A stretch of 64,000 nucleotides of DNA. Origin: Stenotrophomonas beteli (lineage in GTDB: Bacteria > Pseudomonadota > Gammaproteobacteria > Xanthomonadales > Xanthomonadaceae). The stretch spans positions 45,756 to 109,755 of the forward strand of contig NZ_LLXV01000033.1 of the NCBI RefSeq assembly GCF_001431665.1, in the 5' to 3' direction. Shown here one piece after another: positions 26,523-36,046 of the stretch. The notes below the pieces were generated by a model. It saw nothing but the letters and a program-made list of their open reading frames with translations. It was not told the DNA's origin and ran no database searches. The position numbers and the translations under genes were made by a program. Position 1 is the stretch's first letter, and every line of letters begins with the position of its first letter.

Positions 26523-26792
26523 ATGTCCCGAACCGTCTTCTGCCAGTACGAACAACGCGATGCCGAGGGCCTGGATTTCGTGCCCTATCCCGGCGAACTG
26601 GGCCAGCGCATCTTCAACAGCATCGGCAAGCAGGCCTGGGCTGCATGGCTGGCGCATCAGACCATGCTGATCAACGAGAACCGGCTGTCGCCACGCACGC
26701 CGCAGCATCGCGCGTTCCTGGAAGGCGAACTGGTCAAGTTCCTGTTCGAAAAGGATGCGGAAAAGCCGGCCGGCTTCACCCCGGAAGCCTGA
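26523..26792 (+). CDS. yggX: YggX, Fe(II)-trafficking/oxidative damage protection protein
   Basis: 89 residues, starting [19 protein letters not shown] and then [22 protein letters not shown]...QTMLINE. It is nearly colinear with E. coli YggX, which protects Fe-S proteins from oxidative damage. The conserved Cys near position 7 is present. The ATG at 26523 is 5 nt after the mutY stop; an in-frame GTG overlapping that stop (26514) would add three residues. Co-transcribed with mutY, itself an Fe-S enzyme. Confidence 0.95.
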   Translation: MSRTVFCQYEQRDAEGLDFVPYPGELGQRIFNSIGKQAWAAWLAHQTMLINENRLSPRTPQHRAFLEGELVKFLFEKDAEKPAGFTPEA

Positions 26793-26799
26793 GACGCAG

Positions 26800-26862
26800 G
26801 TAGTGCCGGCCACTGGCCGGCACCCTGGCGTCTGCGCGATGCCGGCCAGCGGCCGGCACTAC
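26800..26862. repeat. SMAG repeat dimer
   Basis: GTAG at 26800-26803 followed by TGCCGGCCACTGGCCGGCA, then the inverted partner TGCCGGCCAGCGGCCGGCA ending in CTAC at 26862. It lies between yggX and a convergent lipoprotein gene. Confidence 0.88.
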
Positions 26863-26866
26863 CACG

Positions 26867-27316
26867 CTATTTCGTGTTTTCCTCGCGCTCCTGCACCTGC
26901 GCCTGGCGCAGCTCCTGCTCGGAGGCGCGTAGCGCCTTCACGTCCAGCTTGCGGATGCTGTCGATGAAGCAGGGCATGCGCGGGCCGCCGGCAGGGTCGC
27001 GCACCAGCACCTTGTCGAAACGCGCCGAAACACGATTCATCTGGCTGGTCAGGCCGATGGCGGTGGCATATGGCAGGTCCTGGCAGGGCCCTCTCAACTC
27101 CAGCAGGTAGGCCTCGCTGGGACGCGTCCATACCGCAAGCGCGCTGTCACCCAGCTCGGTCCAGCCATTGAGGGTGCCGAAGAACTGCATGTCGTTCTGC
27201 GGCGCGCCGGCGTGGGCACGGTACAGGTTGAGCTTCTCGGTGCTGCTGAGCCGGCCGGTGGTCGCACAGGCGGCCAGCGCCAGGCAGAGTCCGGCCATCA
27301 GGAGCGGGGTCTTCAT
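26867..27316 (-). CDS. DUF6491-like small lipoprotein
   Basis: 149 residues with signal peptide MKTPLLMAGLCLALAACATT (lipobox LAAC). The mature part has FFGTLNGWTELGDSALAVWTRPSEAYLLELRGPC and a Cys-containing segment MPCFIDSIRKLDV, the layout of a small family of xanthomonad lipoproteins (DUF6491-type). It ends in a charged, coiled helix rich in Arg, Glu and Gln. Role unknown. The start at 27316 has GGAGA upstream (GAGGAGATCGCC). Confidence 0.75.
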   Translation of the reverse strand: MKTPLLMAGLCLALAACATTGRLSSTEKLNLYRAHAGAPQNDMQFFGTLNGWTELGDSALAVWTRPSEAYLLELRGPCQDLPYATAIGLTSQMNRVSARFDKVLVRDPAGGPRMPCFIDSIRKLDVKALRASEQELRQAQVQEREENTK

Positions 27317-27406
27317 GGCGATCTCCTCGGGGAACTATCGCCATCATGCGCTTGGGGCAGCAACGCCGGCGCGACGACCGGCAGCCCCATTCAGGCGCCG
27401 GTCGGC

Positions 27407-27519
27407 GGTCGACCAAGGTCGACCTCCACCAAAGCAGGCCCAAGGCTCCGGATTCCGCCAGCCGCCAACCTTGGTGGGCGCCTGCCCTGCAGGAACAGCC
27501 GACCAAGGTCGGCTTCTAC
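27407..27519. repeat. SMAG-like repeat cluster
   Basis: Three GTCGACC/GGTCGAC-type hairpins: 27407-27430 (ends CCACC), 27462-27480 (CGCCAACCTTGGTGGGCG) and 27498-27519 (GCCGACCAAGGTCGGC, ends CTAC), between the lipoprotein gene start and the lolD stop. Confidence 0.8.
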
Positions 27520-27536
27520 CAAAGCGGGCCAGCGCC

Positions 27537-28250
27537 TCAGACGTCAGCGTGGGCCAGCGCGTGCAGGCGCCCTTCGCGCAGTTCCAGCACCCGGTCCAGG
27601 CGACGCGCCAGGCTGCGGTCGTGGGTGACCAGCACCAGGCTGGTGTGGCGGGCGCGGTTGAGTTCCAGCATCAGCTCGAACACGGTGCCAGCGGTGCGGT
27701 CATCCAGGTTGCCGGTCGGCTCGTCACCGAGCACGCAGGCCGGATGATTGACCAGCGCACGGGCCACAGCGGCGCGCTGGCGCTCACCACCGGACAGCTC
27801 GCCCGGCTTGTGGTCCAGGCGATGGCCGAGGCCGACCGCCTCCAGCAGCGTGGTGGCCCGGCTGCTCGCCTCGGCCACGGCGGTACCGGCCAGCAGCACC
27901 GGCATCATCACGTTTTCCAGCGCGGTGAACTCGGGCAGCAGATGGTGGAACTGGTAGACGAAGCCCAGCGCCTGGTTGCGCAGCAGGCCACGCGCGGTGT
28001 CCGACAGCGCCGACATGCGCTGGCCGGTCACGTAAACCTCACCTGCGGTCGGAATGTCCAGCCCACCCAGAAGGTGCAGCAGCGTGCTCTTGCCGGCACC
28101 GGAGGCACCGATGATCGCCACGGTTTCGCCGGCGGTCACGGTCAGGTCCAGGCCATCGAACACCGGGGTCTGCATGCGTCCTTCGGCGTAGGTCTTGCCC
28201 AGTGCCTCGGCACGGATCACTTCATCGCCGCGATTGAAGACCTTATTCAT
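27537..28250 (-). CDS. lolD: Lipoprotein-releasing ABC transporter ATPase LolD
   Basis: ATPase of the inner-membrane complex that extracts outer-membrane lipoproteins and hands them to LolA. 237 residues: Walker [11 protein letters not shown]-loop [20 protein letters not shown] (characteristic of LolD), signature [15 protein letters not shown], Walker [14 protein letters not shown]-loop THD. The start at 28250 overlaps the end of lolC by 8 bp, so the two are co-translated. The ABC signature and the LolD-type Q-loop separate it from MacB-type ATPases. Confidence 0.93.
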   Translation of the reverse strand: MNKVFNRGDEVIRAEALGKTYAEGRMQTPVFDGLDLTVTAGETVAIIGASGAGKSTLLHLLGGLDIPTAGEVYVTGQRMSALSDTARGLLRNQALGFVYQFHHLLPEFTALENVMMPVLLAGTAVAEASSRATTLLEAVGLGHRLDHKPGELSGGERQRAAVARALVNHPACVLGDEPTGNLDDRTAGTVFELMLELNRARHTSLVLVTHDRSLARRLDRVLELREGRLHALAHADV

Positions 28251-29484
28251 AACGCAGGGCCTCCGCCGGCTGGGTGCGTGCTGCCCGCCAGGCGGGATAC
28301 AGGGTGGCCAGGAAGCTCATCAGCAGCGCGACCACGGTGATCGCCACCACGTCGCCGGTCTGCATGTCAGTCGGCAGGCCGGTGATGTAGTACACATCCT
28401 CCGGCAGCAGCTTGACGTTGAACACGCTCTCGATGGCGCCCAGGATGCGCTCCAGATTGAGGGTCAGGGTGATGCCGCCGATCAGGCCGGCCAGCGTGCC
28501 GAAGATGCCGATCAGCGAACCCTGCACCATGAACACCTGCATCACTCCGCCCGGGGTCAGGCCGAGGGTGCGAAGGATGGCGATGTCGGCCTGCTTGTCG
28601 GTCACCAGCATCACCTGCGAGGACACCAGGTTGAAGGCGCCCATGGCGATGATCAGCGACAGCAGGATGCCCATCACCACCTTCTCCATGCGCAGCGAGT
28701 GGTAGAGGTTGGCATTCTGCTGGGTCCAGTCACTCACCCGGTAGGCACCGCCGAGGCTCTGCGCCAGGTCCACGCCCACTTCCAGCGAGCGGTCCATGTC
28801 GTGAAGTTTCAACCGCACGCCGGTGGCACCGTCGCTGCGCAGCACGCGCTCGAGATCCTTCATGTTGGCAAAGCCGACCCCCCGGTCGACCTCGTTGTAG
28901 CCAGCCTCGAAGATGCCGCTGACGGTGAAGCGCTTCATCCGTGGTACCGCGCCGGCAGGCGTGCCCTGCACTTCGGCGAACGTCACCAGCACCTGGTCGC
29001 CCACGTCCACGCCGAGCCAGATCGCCAGCTCCTTGCCCAGCAGCAGGTTGAAGCTGCCCGGCTTGAGGCTGTCATAGCTGCCCTTGGTGACCTTCTTGTC
29101 GATCACCGAGACTTTCGGCTCCAGCGCCGGATCGATGCCCTGGATGATCGCGCCCTGCACACGCGGACCGCTGATCATCGACTGGATCTCGATGTACGGT
29201 GCGGCGCCGGCCACGCGTGGGTCCTTCCTGGCCACGTCGACCACCCGCATCCAGTCCGGCATCGGCTCGCCGTCGCGGCTGATGGTGGTGTGCGCGGTCA
29301 TCTGCAGCAGGCGGCTGCGGATTTCCTTCTGGAAACCGCTCATCACCGCCAGGGTGGTGATCAGCACCGTAACGCCGAGCGCGATGCCCAGGATCGATGC
29401 CATCGAGATGAAGGAGATGAAGCCGTTGCGGCGCTTGGCACGCAAGTAGCGCAGGCCGATCGCCACGGGAATGGGTTTGAACAT
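28243..29484 (-). CDS. lolC: Lipoprotein-releasing ABC transporter permease (LolC/E family)
   Basis: Inner-membrane permease of 413 residues. It starts [37 protein letters not shown], the LolC/LolE signature and TM1. A periplasmic domain spans about residues 50-265, and three more TM helices follow ([59 protein letters not shown]). Only one permease gene is present beside lolD. Either a second (lolE) is elsewhere or this acts as a homodimeric LolF-type subunit; the sequence alone does not decide. It follows cptA with about 23 bp between. Confidence 0.9.
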   Translation of the reverse strand: MFKPIPVAIGLRYLRAKRRNGFISFISMASILGIALGVTVLITTLAVMSGFQKEIRSRLLQMTAHTTISRDGEPMPDWMRVVDVARKDPRVAGAAPYIEIQSMISGPRVQGAIIQGIDPALEPKVSVIDKKVTKGSYDSLKPGSFNLLLGKELAIWLGVDVGDQVLVTFAEVQGTPAGAVPRMKRFTVSGIFEAGYNEVDRGVGFANMKDLERVLRSDGATGVRLKLHDMDRSLEVGVDLAQSLGGAYRVSDWTQQNANLYHSLRMEKVVMGILLSLIIAMGAFNLVSSQVMLVTDKQADIAILRTLGLTPGGVMQVFMVQGSLIGIFGTLAGLIGGITLTLNLERILGAIESVFNVKLLPEDVYYITGLPTDMQTGDVVAITVVALLMSFLATLYPAWRAARTQPAEALRYE

Positions 29485-29507
29485 GCAGGCACGCCAGTCA
29501 ATTCAGC

Positions 29508-29951
29508 TTATGGTGCCATTGACCGGGGCCGACGGGAAACGCTGCGTGCGGCCACGGCCAGTCGCAGTTCACGTCGCTGCCCGGAATCGAGCACATCGGG
29601 CCAGAACAGCAGGCGCCGGCGGCGCCGGCCCGCACGCCACAGCAACAGCAGCCAGGGGCCGCGCACCACCAGGCGGGGTGCATCGATGTCCTGCCCGGCC
29701 ACCTGCAGTGGCCCGGGAAGCGCAGGCAGTAGCACCTGCACCCGCGGCCTGCGCTGGTGCCAGGCCAGTTCGGCCGACCCGATGCCCCAGGCCAGCAACA
29801 CTGCGGGCGTCAACAGCCGCGGCGGCAGATCCGACGCGCGCAGCAGCCACGGCGCGGCCAGCAGCACCGCCAACTGGGCGGCGGCCTGCAGCCGCGAAGG
29901 GCGCCACTCAAGGCTTGAGGGCGAGGATCTTCTGCATGAGGGGGATCGCAT
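29508..29951 (-). CDS. CptA/YgfX-like inner-membrane protein
   Basis: About 147 residues from an ATG at 29951 inside sdhE (44-bp overlap); a start at 29972 is also open. Two hydrophobic segments ([38 protein letters not shown]) precede a beta-rich segment with [18 protein letters not shown] and [21 protein letters not shown]. Order sdhE-ygfX is conserved in gammaproteobacteria, where the pair was first described as a toxin/antitoxin (CptA/CptB) and later linked to succinate dehydrogenase flavinylation through SdhE. The role of this membrane partner is uncertain. Confidence 0.75.
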   Translation of the reverse strand: MRSPSCRRSSPSSLEWRPSRLQAAAQLAVLLAAPWLLRASDLPPRLLTPAVLLAWGIGSAELAWHQRRPRVQVLLPALPGPLQVAGQDIDAPRLVVRGPWLLLLWRAGRRRRRLLFWPDVLDSGQRRELRLAVAARSVSRRPRSMAP

Positions 29952-30156
29952 GCGCATGTGGGCAGGCCTCATAGCCCATGAACCAGCGCCACAACTTATC
30001 GTCCTCGCAATCGAGCAGGAACAGGAAAACCTCGCGCTCTTCGGTCGGCGCAGTGCTCCATTCGTGGTCCAGGTAACGGCCGAACAGCTGGTCCAGCTCG
30101 CGCATGCCGCGGCGGCAGCGCCAGCGAAGCTTCTTCAGCAGAACATCTTCTTCCAT
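29908..30156 (-). CDS. sdhE: FAD assembly factor SdhE (YgfY/SDHAF2 family)
   Basis: 82-residue protein that promotes covalent FAD attachment to SdhA. The conserved RGxxE motif is in RRGMRELD (about residues 15-22), and WRWFMGYE follows. The length matches E. coli SdhE. It lies downstream of sdhB by about 98 bp, with SMAG repeats between, and overlaps the YgfX-like gene. The placement next to sdhCDAB supports the function directly. Confidence 0.93.
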   Translation of the reverse strand: MEEDVLLKKLRWRCRRGMRELDQLFGRYLDHEWSTAPTEEREVFLFLLDCEDDKLWRWFMGYEACPHAHAIPLMQKILALKP

Positions 30157-30178
30157 CGTGCTTCTCCAGATACAGCAA

Positions 30179-30235
30179 AGCCACGCATGGCGTGGCTCTA
30201 CTGGGGTGGCACAGCCACGCGTGGCGTGGCTCTAC
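30179..30235. repeat. SMAG repeat pair between sdhB and sdhE
   Basis: Two direct copies of AGCCACGC(A/G)TGGCGTGGCT, each ending in CTAC (30179-30201 and 30213-30235). They sit inside the presumed sdh transcript and could make a processing or attenuation hairpin. Confidence 0.85.
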
Positions 30236-30254
30236 CGGGTACCGCCAGGCCTGA

Positions 30255-31040
30255 TCAGGCGCGGCGTTCCATCATCAGCTTCTTGATTTCGGCAATCGCC
30301 AGCGCCGGGTTCAGGCCCTTCGGGCAGGTCCGGGCGCAGTTCATGATGGTGTGGCAGCGGTACAGCTTGAACGGATCTTCCAGATCGTCCAGGCGCGCAC
30401 CGGTGTCCTCATCGCGCGAGTCGATGATCCAGCGGTAGGCCTGCAGCAGGATCGCCGGGCCCAGGTAACGCTCGCCGTTCCACCAGTAGCTCGGGCAGCT
30501 GGTCGAGCAGCAGGCGCACAGGATGCACTCGTACAGGCCGTCCAGCTTCTTGCGGTCTTCCGGCGACTGCAGGCGCTCACGGTCCGGCGGTGCCGGGGTC
30601 TGGGTGCGGATCCACGGCTTGATCGAGGCGTACTGCGCGTAGAAGTGGGTCAGGTCCGGAACCAGATCCTTGACCACGTTCATGTGCGGCAGCGGGTAGA
30701 TCGGCACTTCCTTCTTGCCGCAGTCCGAGATGGCTCGGGTGCAGGCCAGGGTGTTGGTGCCGTCGATGTTCATCGCGCACGAACCACAGATGCCTTCGCG
30801 GCACGAGCGGCGGAAGGTCAGGGTCGGGTCGATCTCGTTCTTGATCTTGATCAGGGCGTCCAGGACCATCGGGCCACAGGCGTCCAGATCGACTTCATAG
30901 GTATCGGTGCGCGGGTTGCTGTCGTCGTCCGGACTCCAGCGGTAGATCTTGAAGGTGCGCACGTTCTTGCCGCCGTTCTTGACGGGGAAGTGCTTGCCCT
31001 TCGTGATCTTGGAATTCTTGGGGAGTGAAAACTCGGCCAT
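30255..31040 (-). CDS. sdhB: Succinate dehydrogenase iron-sulfur subunit
   Basis: Electron-transfer subunit of complex II, 261 residues. [2Fe-2S] ligands are in [21 protein letters not shown], the [4Fe-4S] motif is [15 protein letters not shown], and the [3Fe-4S] motif is [17 protein letters not shown]. It is a little longer than the E. coli protein because of extra residues at the N-terminus. It follows sdhA by about 66 bp on the same strand. It passes electrons from SdhA's FAD to quinone at the SdhC/SdhD interface. Confidence 0.97.
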   Translation of the reverse strand: MAEFSLPKNSKITKGKHFPVKNGGKNVRTFKIYRWSPDDDSNPRTDTYEVDLDACGPMVLDALIKIKNEIDPTLTFRRSCREGICGSCAMNIDGTNTLACTRAISDCGKKEVPIYPLPHMNVVKDLVPDLTHFYAQYASIKPWIRTQTPAPPDRERLQSPEDRKKLDGLYECILCACCSTSCPSYWWNGERYLGPAILLQAYRWIIDSRDEDTGARLDDLEDPFKLYRCHTIMNCARTCPKGLNPALAIAEIKKLMMERRA

Positions 31041-31106
31041 GGCTGCTCTCGTTGGCTCAGGCGGCCCGCGCCCTTGGGCGCGGATTGCATGGTAGGCGGG
31101 GTCGGA

Positions 31107-32897
31107 TCAGTACACGCGCGGCTTCGGCGGCACCACGGACACGTCGTCGGTCAACGTGTACATGTGCACCGGACGGTAGTCGAAGCTGCACTTGCCCTTC
31201 TCGTCGACGCTGACCAGGGTGTGCTTCTGCCAGTTGACGTCGTCGCGGTCCGGATAGTCCTCGTGCGCATGCGCACCACGGCTTTCCTTGCGCTGTTCGG
31301 CCGAGTTGATCGTCGCCACCGCGTTGAGCAGCAGGTTGTTCAGCTCGTAGGTCTCGATCAGGTCCGAGTTCCAGACCAGCGAACGGTCGGAGACCTTCAC
31401 GTCCTGGAACGAGTCGAAGATCTTGTCCATCTTCTCGCAGCCTTCCTTCAGCGTCTGGCTGGTGCGGAAGACGGCCGCGTCGGCCTGCATGGTGCGCTGC
31501 ATGCGATCGCGGATGACCGAGGTCGGGGTATCGCCGTTGGCGTGGCGCAGCTTGTCCAGCAGGCCCAGCGCCTTGTCGCAGGCATCGGCCGGCAGCGGCT
31601 TGTGCGATGCGCCCGGCTTGATGGTCTCGGCGCAGCGGTTGGCCACCGCACGACCGAACACCACCAGGTCCAGCAGCGAGTTCGAGCCCAGTCGGTTGGC
31701 GCCGTGCACGGACACGCAGGCCGCTTCACCGATGGCGTACAGGCCCGGCACCACGGCATTGTCGTTGTCGCCGACCTTCTGCACCACTTCGCCGTGGTAG
31801 TTGGTCGGGATGCCGCCCATGTTGTAGTGCACGGTCGGGATGACCGGGATCGGCTGCTTGTGCACGTCGACGCCGGCAAAGATGCGGGCGCTTTCGGCGA
31901 TGCCCGGCAGCTTGTCGTCGATCACGCCCGGGCCGAGGTGGGTCAGGTCGAGCAGGATGTGGTCCTTGTGCTCGCCGACGCCGCGGCCTTCGCGGATCTC
32001 GATGGTCATCGAACGGCTGACCACGTCGCGCGAGGCCAGGTCCTTGTAGTGCGGCGCGTAGCGCTCCATGAAGCGCTCGCCGCTGCTGTTGCGCAGGATG
32101 CCACCTTCACCGCGGACACCCTCGGTGATCAGGCAGCCGGCGCCGTAGATGCCGGTCGGGTGGAACTGCACGAACTCCATGTCCTGCATGGCGATGCCGG
32201 CACGCATGGCCAGGCCGCCACCGTCGCCGGTGCAGGTGTGCGCCGAGGTGGCGCTGAAGTAGGCACGGCCGTAGCCGCCGGTGGCCAGTACCACGCCCTG
32301 GGCGCGGAACAGGTGCAGGGTGCCGTCGGACATGTCCAGGGCCAGCACGCCGCGGCAGGCGCCTTCCTCATCGAAGATCAGGTCGAGCGCGAAGTACTCG
32401 ATCATGAAGCGCGCATCGTGCTTCAGCGACTGCTGGTACAGGGTGTGCAGCATCGCGTGGCCGGTACGGTCGGCCGCCGCGCAGGTACGCTGCGCCGCCG
32501 GGCCTTCGCCGTACTTGGTGGTCATGCCACCGAACGGACGCTGGTAGATCTTGCCTTCGGCGGTGCGCGAGAACGGCACGCCGTAGTGTTCGAGCTCGAT
32601 GATGGCCGGGATGGCCTCACGGCACATGTACTCGATGGCGTCCTGGTCGCCCAGCCAGTCCGACCCCTTGATGGTGTCGAAGAAGTGGTAGCGCCAGTCG
32701 TCCTCGCCCATGTTGCCGAGTGCGGCCGAAATACCGCCCTGGGCGGCAACGGTGTGCGAACGGGTCGGGAAGACCTTGGTCAGGCACACGGTCTGCAGGC
32801 CCTTGGCGGCCAGGCCGAACGTGGCGCGCAGGCCGGCACCGCCGGCGCCGACCACGACCATGTCGTACTTGTGTTCGGTGATCTTGTAAGCGGACAT
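31107..32897 (-). CDS. sdhA: Succinate dehydrogenase flavoprotein subunit
   Basis: Catalytic subunit of complex II oxidising succinate to fumarate, 596 residues. The dinucleotide fold is [18 protein letters not shown], and the covalent-FAD His is in [18 protein letters not shown]. Substrate-site blocks are [23 protein letters not shown] and [13 protein letters not shown], with [18 protein letters not shown] and [16 protein letters not shown] ([15 protein letters not shown]) near the C-terminus. All are invariant features of SdhA. Covalent FAD attachment would be helped by SdhE and possibly the SDHAF4-like protein encoded in the same cluster. Confidence 0.98.
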   Translation of the reverse strand: MSAYKITEHKYDMVVVGAGGAGLRATFGLAAKGLQTVCLTKVFPTRSHTVAAQGGISAALGNMGEDDWRYHFFDTIKGSDWLGDQDAIEYMCREAIPAIIELEHYGVPFSRTAEGKIYQRPFGGMTTKYGEGPAAQRTCAAADRTGHAMLHTLYQQSLKHDARFMIEYFALDLIFDEEGACRGVLALDMSDGTLHLFRAQGVVLATGGYGRAYFSATSAHTCTGDGGGLAMRAGIAMQDMEFVQFHPTGIYGAGCLITEGVRGEGGILRNSSGERFMERYAPHYKDLASRDVVSRSMTIEIREGRGVGEHKDHILLDLTHLGPGVIDDKLPGIAESARIFAGVDVHKQPIPVIPTVHYNMGGIPTNYHGEVVQKVGDNDNAVVPGLYAIGEAACVSVHGANRLGSNSLLDLVVFGRAVANRCAETIKPGASHKPLPADACDKALGLLDKLRHANGDTPTSVIRDRMQRTMQADAAVFRTSQTLKEGCEKMDKIFDSFQDVKVSDRSLVWNSDLIETYELNNLLLNAVATINSAEQRKESRGAHAHEDYPDRDDVNWQKHTLVSVDEKGKCSFDYRPVHMYTLTDDVSVVPPKPRVY

Positions 32898-32928
32898 CTA
32901 ATCTGGATTCCTGTGTAGGTGCCTGGGC

Positions 32929-33315
32929 TCAGGCAACGCCGAGGGCGATGCGGCCCACCGCAAACACACTGACGATCATGCCGAGCACGGCGACGAACTT
33001 CACCGCGGTCTGCAGCACCAGGGCCAGCAGCGATTCGTGGATGTAGTCTTCCAGCACGACCTGCATGCCGAGCTGCGCGTGCCAGAACATGGCGATCAGC
33101 AGGCCGATCAGCGGCACCGCGTTCCACGGCTTGGCCACGGCGGCGGCGGCGGTGGCGTAGTCCGAGCCCAGCAGGCCCAGCACGAAGACCAGGAACCAGA
33201 TGCCCAGCACCACCAGGGCGGCGGCGGTCAGGCGCTGGTGCACGAAGTGCTCGGTGCCGGTCTTGGCCGAACCCAGGCCGCGCACGTTCTTCAACGGGGT
33301 ACGGAACTTGCTCAC
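32929..33315 (-). CDS. sdhD: Succinate dehydrogenase membrane anchor subunit
   Basis: 128-residue membrane subunit with three TM helices (ALVVLGIWFLVFVLGLL; VPLIGLLIAMFWHAQLGMQVV; TAVKFVAVLGMIVSVFAVGRIAL) and the conserved VVLEDYIHE after TM2, near the heme and quinone site. The start is a GTG at 33315 overlapping the sdhC stop (GTGA). A longer open frame upstream lies inside sdhC and is not used. Confidence 0.93.
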   Translation of the reverse strand: MSKFRTPLKNVRGLGSAKTGTEHFVHQRLTAAALVVLGIWFLVFVLGLLGSDYATAAAAVAKPWNAVPLIGLLIAMFWHAQLGMQVVLEDYIHESLLALVLQTAVKFVAVLGMIVSVFAVGRIALGVA

Positions 33316-33704
33316 GCGGCACCTCCGAACATCACATAGGCCCACACCAGCAGGGTGATCACCAGGCTGCCGGTGACCGACAGCCAGCTGCTGCGGATGA
33401 AGGCGGGGATGCTGAAGCCGATGGCGAAGTCCTGCACCACATGGCGGATGCCATTGCACAGGTGATAGGCGAACGACCATGTCCACGCGAACAGGAACAC
33501 GCGGCCATACCAGGCCCCGGCATGGCCGGTGAAGCAGTTCCAGGACTCGGGCCCCATCATCAGGGCCAGCAGGCCGGCAGCGATGATGAGGGCACCAACA
33601 GACAGAAAGACGCCAGTGGCTCGATGCAGGATCGAGGTGGCCATCTGAATCTGCCAGCGATACACCTGAAGGTGCGGGGAAAGTGGGCGTTGTCTGGTCG
33701 CCAT
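33312..33704 (-). CDS. sdhC: Succinate dehydrogenase cytochrome b556 subunit
   Basis: 130 residues, three TM helices. The N-terminal SPHLQVYRWQIQMATSILHRATGV signature precedes TM1 and includes the conserved Ser and Arg of the quinone site. The heme-ligand His is in SFAYHLCNGIRHVVQDF. The ATG at 33704 matches the family N-terminus (RPLSPHLQVY). It is the first canonical gene of sdhCDAB, 56 bp after the SDHAF4-like gene. Confidence 0.95.
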   Translation of the reverse strand: MATRQRPLSPHLQVYRWQIQMATSILHRATGVFLSVGALIIAAGLLALMMGPESWNCFTGHAGAWYGRVFLFAWTWSFAYHLCNGIRHVVQDFAIGFSIPAFIRSSWLSVTGSLVITLLVWAYVMFGGAA

Positions 33705-33760
33705 TCGCTGGGCTCGTTGTCTCGGCTGGGCGGCACGCGGCCGCGTTGGCTCAATGCTGA

Positions 33761-33931
33761 TCAGAAATCGATGCAGCGTCCGTTTTTCTCCCAATCGCCA
33801 TACCGCACCGGATCAAGTCCGCCGCGGCCGCCGAATTCCTCTGCTTTTTCCTGTTCCACGGGCACGGGTGCCGCAGGGACCAGCGGGGCTTCAGATTCGT
33901 CGTCGGGAGTGGGGGTTGTTTGGCCTATCAT
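33761..33931 (-). CDS. SDHAF4-like succinate dehydrogenase assembly factor (DUF1674)
   Basis: 56 residues from the ATG at 33931. The acidic/Pro-rich N-terminus is disordered-looking, and the C-terminus EFGGRGGLDPVRYGDWEKNG RCIDF matches the DUF1674/SDHAF4 signature (GG-x-G-x-(D/E)P-x-RYGDWE-x-x-G-x-x-x-DF). Mitochondrial SDHAF4 shields flavinylated SDHA during complex II assembly. Here the gene sits directly before sdhC on the same strand, which strongly supports the same role. Short enough to be skipped by gene finders. Confidence 0.85.
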   Translation of the reverse strand: MIGQTTPTPDDESEAPLVPAAPVPVEQEKAEEFGGRGGLDPVRYGDWEKNGRCIDF

Positions 33932-33970
33932 GTTCGGTCTCGCAACGCACAAATTTTAGACCTCGTTCAC

Positions 33971-34846
33971 GTGCCTGACAACCTGCCCCCTGCTTTCGTC
34001 GGATATCCGCGCCTGCCCGGCCACCAGCTGCTGAGCCTGCAGGGCCCGGATGCGGCTGTCTTTGCCCACGCCCAGTTCAGCAGCGATGTCACCGCCCTGC
34101 CCCTGCAGCACTGGCAGTGGAGTGCCTGGCTGAGCGCCAAGGGCCGTACCCTGGCGGTGTTCCAGCTGCTTCGGCTGGCCGACGACCACGTGATGCTGGT
34201 GCTGGCGGATGGCGATGCCGATGCGATTGCGTCGCAACTGCAGCGCTTCGTGTTCCGCCGCAAGGTGAAGGTGCAGGTGCGCGACGATCTGGCGGTGGCC
34301 GGGGCTTTCACTGCGCCCGAGGCCGCCAGCGGCGCTGCGACTGCGCAGGCCGCAGGTGATGGCTGGGAGCTGGACCTGGGCAGCGATGCCCTGCCGCGAA
34401 CCCTGCGCATTGGCGCCGCCGATGCCTTTGCAGCGGGCAGCGAAACCGATGAGGCCGCGTTCGCCCTGGCCTGGCGCCAAGCCGATCTGCGCTACGGCGT
34501 GCCGCGGCTGGAAGAAAGCCAGCGCGAGGTGTGGACCCCGCAACAGCTGGGTCTGGACCGCCTGAATGGCTACAGCGTCAAGAAGGGCTGCTACCCGGGC
34601 CAGGAAATCGTGGCCCGCACCCACTTCCTCGGCAAGGCCAAGCGCGCGGTGCAGCTGCTGCACACTGCGGCACCGGCACGGGCCGGCGATGGCGTGCTGC
34701 AGGACGGCGCAGCGCTGGGCAGCATTGCCAGCGTGGCCGGCGATCTGGCACTGGCGGTGCTGCCGCTGGAAACCAGTGATGCGGAGCTGCAGGTGGGCGG
34801 CGTGGTCGCGCAGCGGGTGCCGCTGCTGGACGGCCTGGCGCGCTGA
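33971..34846 (+). CDS. ygfZ: tRNA-modifying/Fe-S assembly protein YgfZ
   Basis: Folate-binding protein of the GcvT superfamily needed for normal activity of some Fe-S enzymes. About 291 residues. The signature KKGCYPGQEIVARTHFLGKAKR with its essential Cys is at about residue 205, and the N-terminal LLSLQGPDAAVFAHAQFSSDV is typical. The GTG at 33971 is chosen; upstream TTG/GTG options exist and no strong Shine-Dalgarno is seen. It is divergent from the sdh operon by only 40 bp, so promoters overlap. The pairing with SDH, an Fe-S enzyme, is suggestive. Confidence 0.9.
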   Translation: MPDNLPPAFVGYPRLPGHQLLSLQGPDAAVFAHAQFSSDVTALPLQHWQWSAWLSAKGRTLAVFQLLRLADDHVMLVLADGDADAIASQLQRFVFRRKVKVQVRDDLAVAGAFTAPEAASGAATAQAAGDGWELDLGSDALPRTLRIGAADAFAAGSETDEAAFALAWRQADLRYGVPRLEESQREVWTPQQLGLDRLNGYSVKKGCYPGQEIVARTHFLGKAKRAVQLLHTAAPARAGDGVLQDGAALGSIASVAGDLALAVLPLETSDAELQVGGVVAQRVPLLDGLAR

Positions 34847-34865
34847 GGTTTTACCCCTGATGAAG

Positions 34866-34957
34866 CAGCCGAGCGTGGGCTCGGCTCTACAAAATCGGGT
34901 GAGTGCGGACCGCTGGTCCGCACGTCGTTCATGACGCCGGGCATGGCCCGGCGCTAC
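34866..34957. repeat. SMAG repeat cluster
   Basis: AGCCGAGCGTGGGCTCGGCT ending CTAC (34866-34890), a GTGCGGACCGCTGGTCCGCAC hairpin (34902-34922), and GCCGGGCATGGCCCGGC ending CTAC (34933-34957), between convergent ygfZ and the ABC ATPase. Confidence 0.85.
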
Positions 34958-34963
34958 CGCCGC

Positions 34964-36046
34964 TTACAGACGTTCGCCGCTTTCCGCATCGAAGAAATGC
35001 AGGCCCTGCGGGTGGATCGCCACGCGGATGTCCTCGCCCACGCCCGGCAGCGACTGCGGCGCCACGCGCATGGTCAGTGCATGCTGGCCACTGCTGAGGT
35101 TGACGAAGATCTCGTTGCCGACCGGTTCGATACCTTCGATGCGCGCGGTGAACGCATGCGCATCGTCGGCAGCGGCCGGCTGCAGGTGCTCCGGACGCAC
35201 GCCCACCGCGATCGGCTTCTGCAGCCACGCCGGATCGATCGTGGCCTGCCCCAGCGGCGCACGCCACTGCCCGTCGACCACGGTCACGCCGCCGGCATCG
35301 CCCTGCAGCGTGCCGCGCAGCACGTTCATCGCCGGGCTGCCGAGGAAACCGGCGACAAACAGATTGGCCGGGCGGTCGTACAGGGCCATCGGCGTGTCAA
35401 TCTGCTGGATGACGCCGTCCTTGAGCACCACGATGCGCTGGCCCAGCGTCATCGCTTCAACCTGGTCATGCGTCACATAGATCATGGTGGTGCCCAGCTT
35501 GCGGTGCAGTTGCGCGATCTCGGTGCGCACGCTGTGGCGCAGCTTGGCATCGAGATTGGACAGCGGCTCGTCGAGCAGGAACACCGCCGGCTCGCGCACC
35601 AGCGCACGACCCAGTGCCACGCGCTGGCGCTGGCCACCGGACATCGCCTTGGGCAGCTTGTCCATCATCTCGGTCAGGCCCAGCGTCTGCGCCGCCTCGG
35701 CGATGCGCTTGTCGATGGTGGCCTTGTCATGGCCGCGCAGCTTCAGGCCAAAGGCCAGGTTCTCGGCCACGGTCATGTGCGGGTACAGCGCGTAGCTCTG
35801 GAACACCATGGCGATGTCGCGATCCTTCGGCGCCACGTCGTTGACCACGCGGTCGCCGATGGTCAGCGTGCCACCGCTGATCTCTTCCAGGCCGGCCACC
35901 ATCCGCAGCAGGGTCGACTTGCCACAGCCGGACGGGCCGACCAGCACCATCAGCTCGCCGTCGGCGACCTCGAAGGTGGCGTCCTTCACCGCGACCTGGC
36001 CGTTGTCATAGACCTTGCGCACACCCTGCAACTGCACTTTTGCCAT
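34964..36046 (-). CDS. ugpC: Sugar ABC transporter ATP-binding protein (UgpC/MalK family)
   Basis: Cytosolic ATPase of a CUT1-type carbohydrate importer, 360 residues: Walker A GPSGCGKST, QSYALYPHMTVAENLAFGL, signature MSGGQRQRVALGRAL, Walker B VFLLDEPLSNLDAKLR, H-loop THDQVEAMTL, and a C-terminal TOBE/regulatory domain (GVRPEHLQP). No permease or binding protein is adjacent, so it may be a shared ATPase for several sugar importers. It is divergent from zwf, with a LacI-type operator between, which links it to sugar catabolism. The specific substrate (maltose, glycerol-3-phosphate or other) is not determined. Confidence 0.85.
   Translation of the reverse strand: MAKVQLQGVRKVYDNGQVAVKDATFEVADGELMVLVGPSGCGKSTLLRMVAGLEEISGGTLTIGDRVVNDVAPKDRDIAMVFQSYALYPHMTVAENLAFGLKLRGHDKATIDKRIAEAAQTLGLTEMMDKLPKAMSGGQRQRVALGRALVREPAVFLLDEPLSNLDAKLRHSVRTEIAQLHRKLGTTMIYVTHDQVEAMTLGQRIVVLKDGVIQQIDTPMALYDRPANLFVAGFLGSPAMNVLRGTLQGDAGGVTVVDGQWRAPLGQATIDPAWLQKPIAVGVRPEHLQPAAADDAHAFTARIEGIEPVGNEIFVNLSSGQHALTMRVAPQSLPGVGEDIRVAIHPQGLHFFDAESGERL

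Noticed and set aside
29508..30156. Toxin-antitoxin system CptA/CptB
   Set aside because: The genes match ygfX/sdhE, but context beside sdhCDAB favours a role in succinate dehydrogenase assembly over a toxin module.
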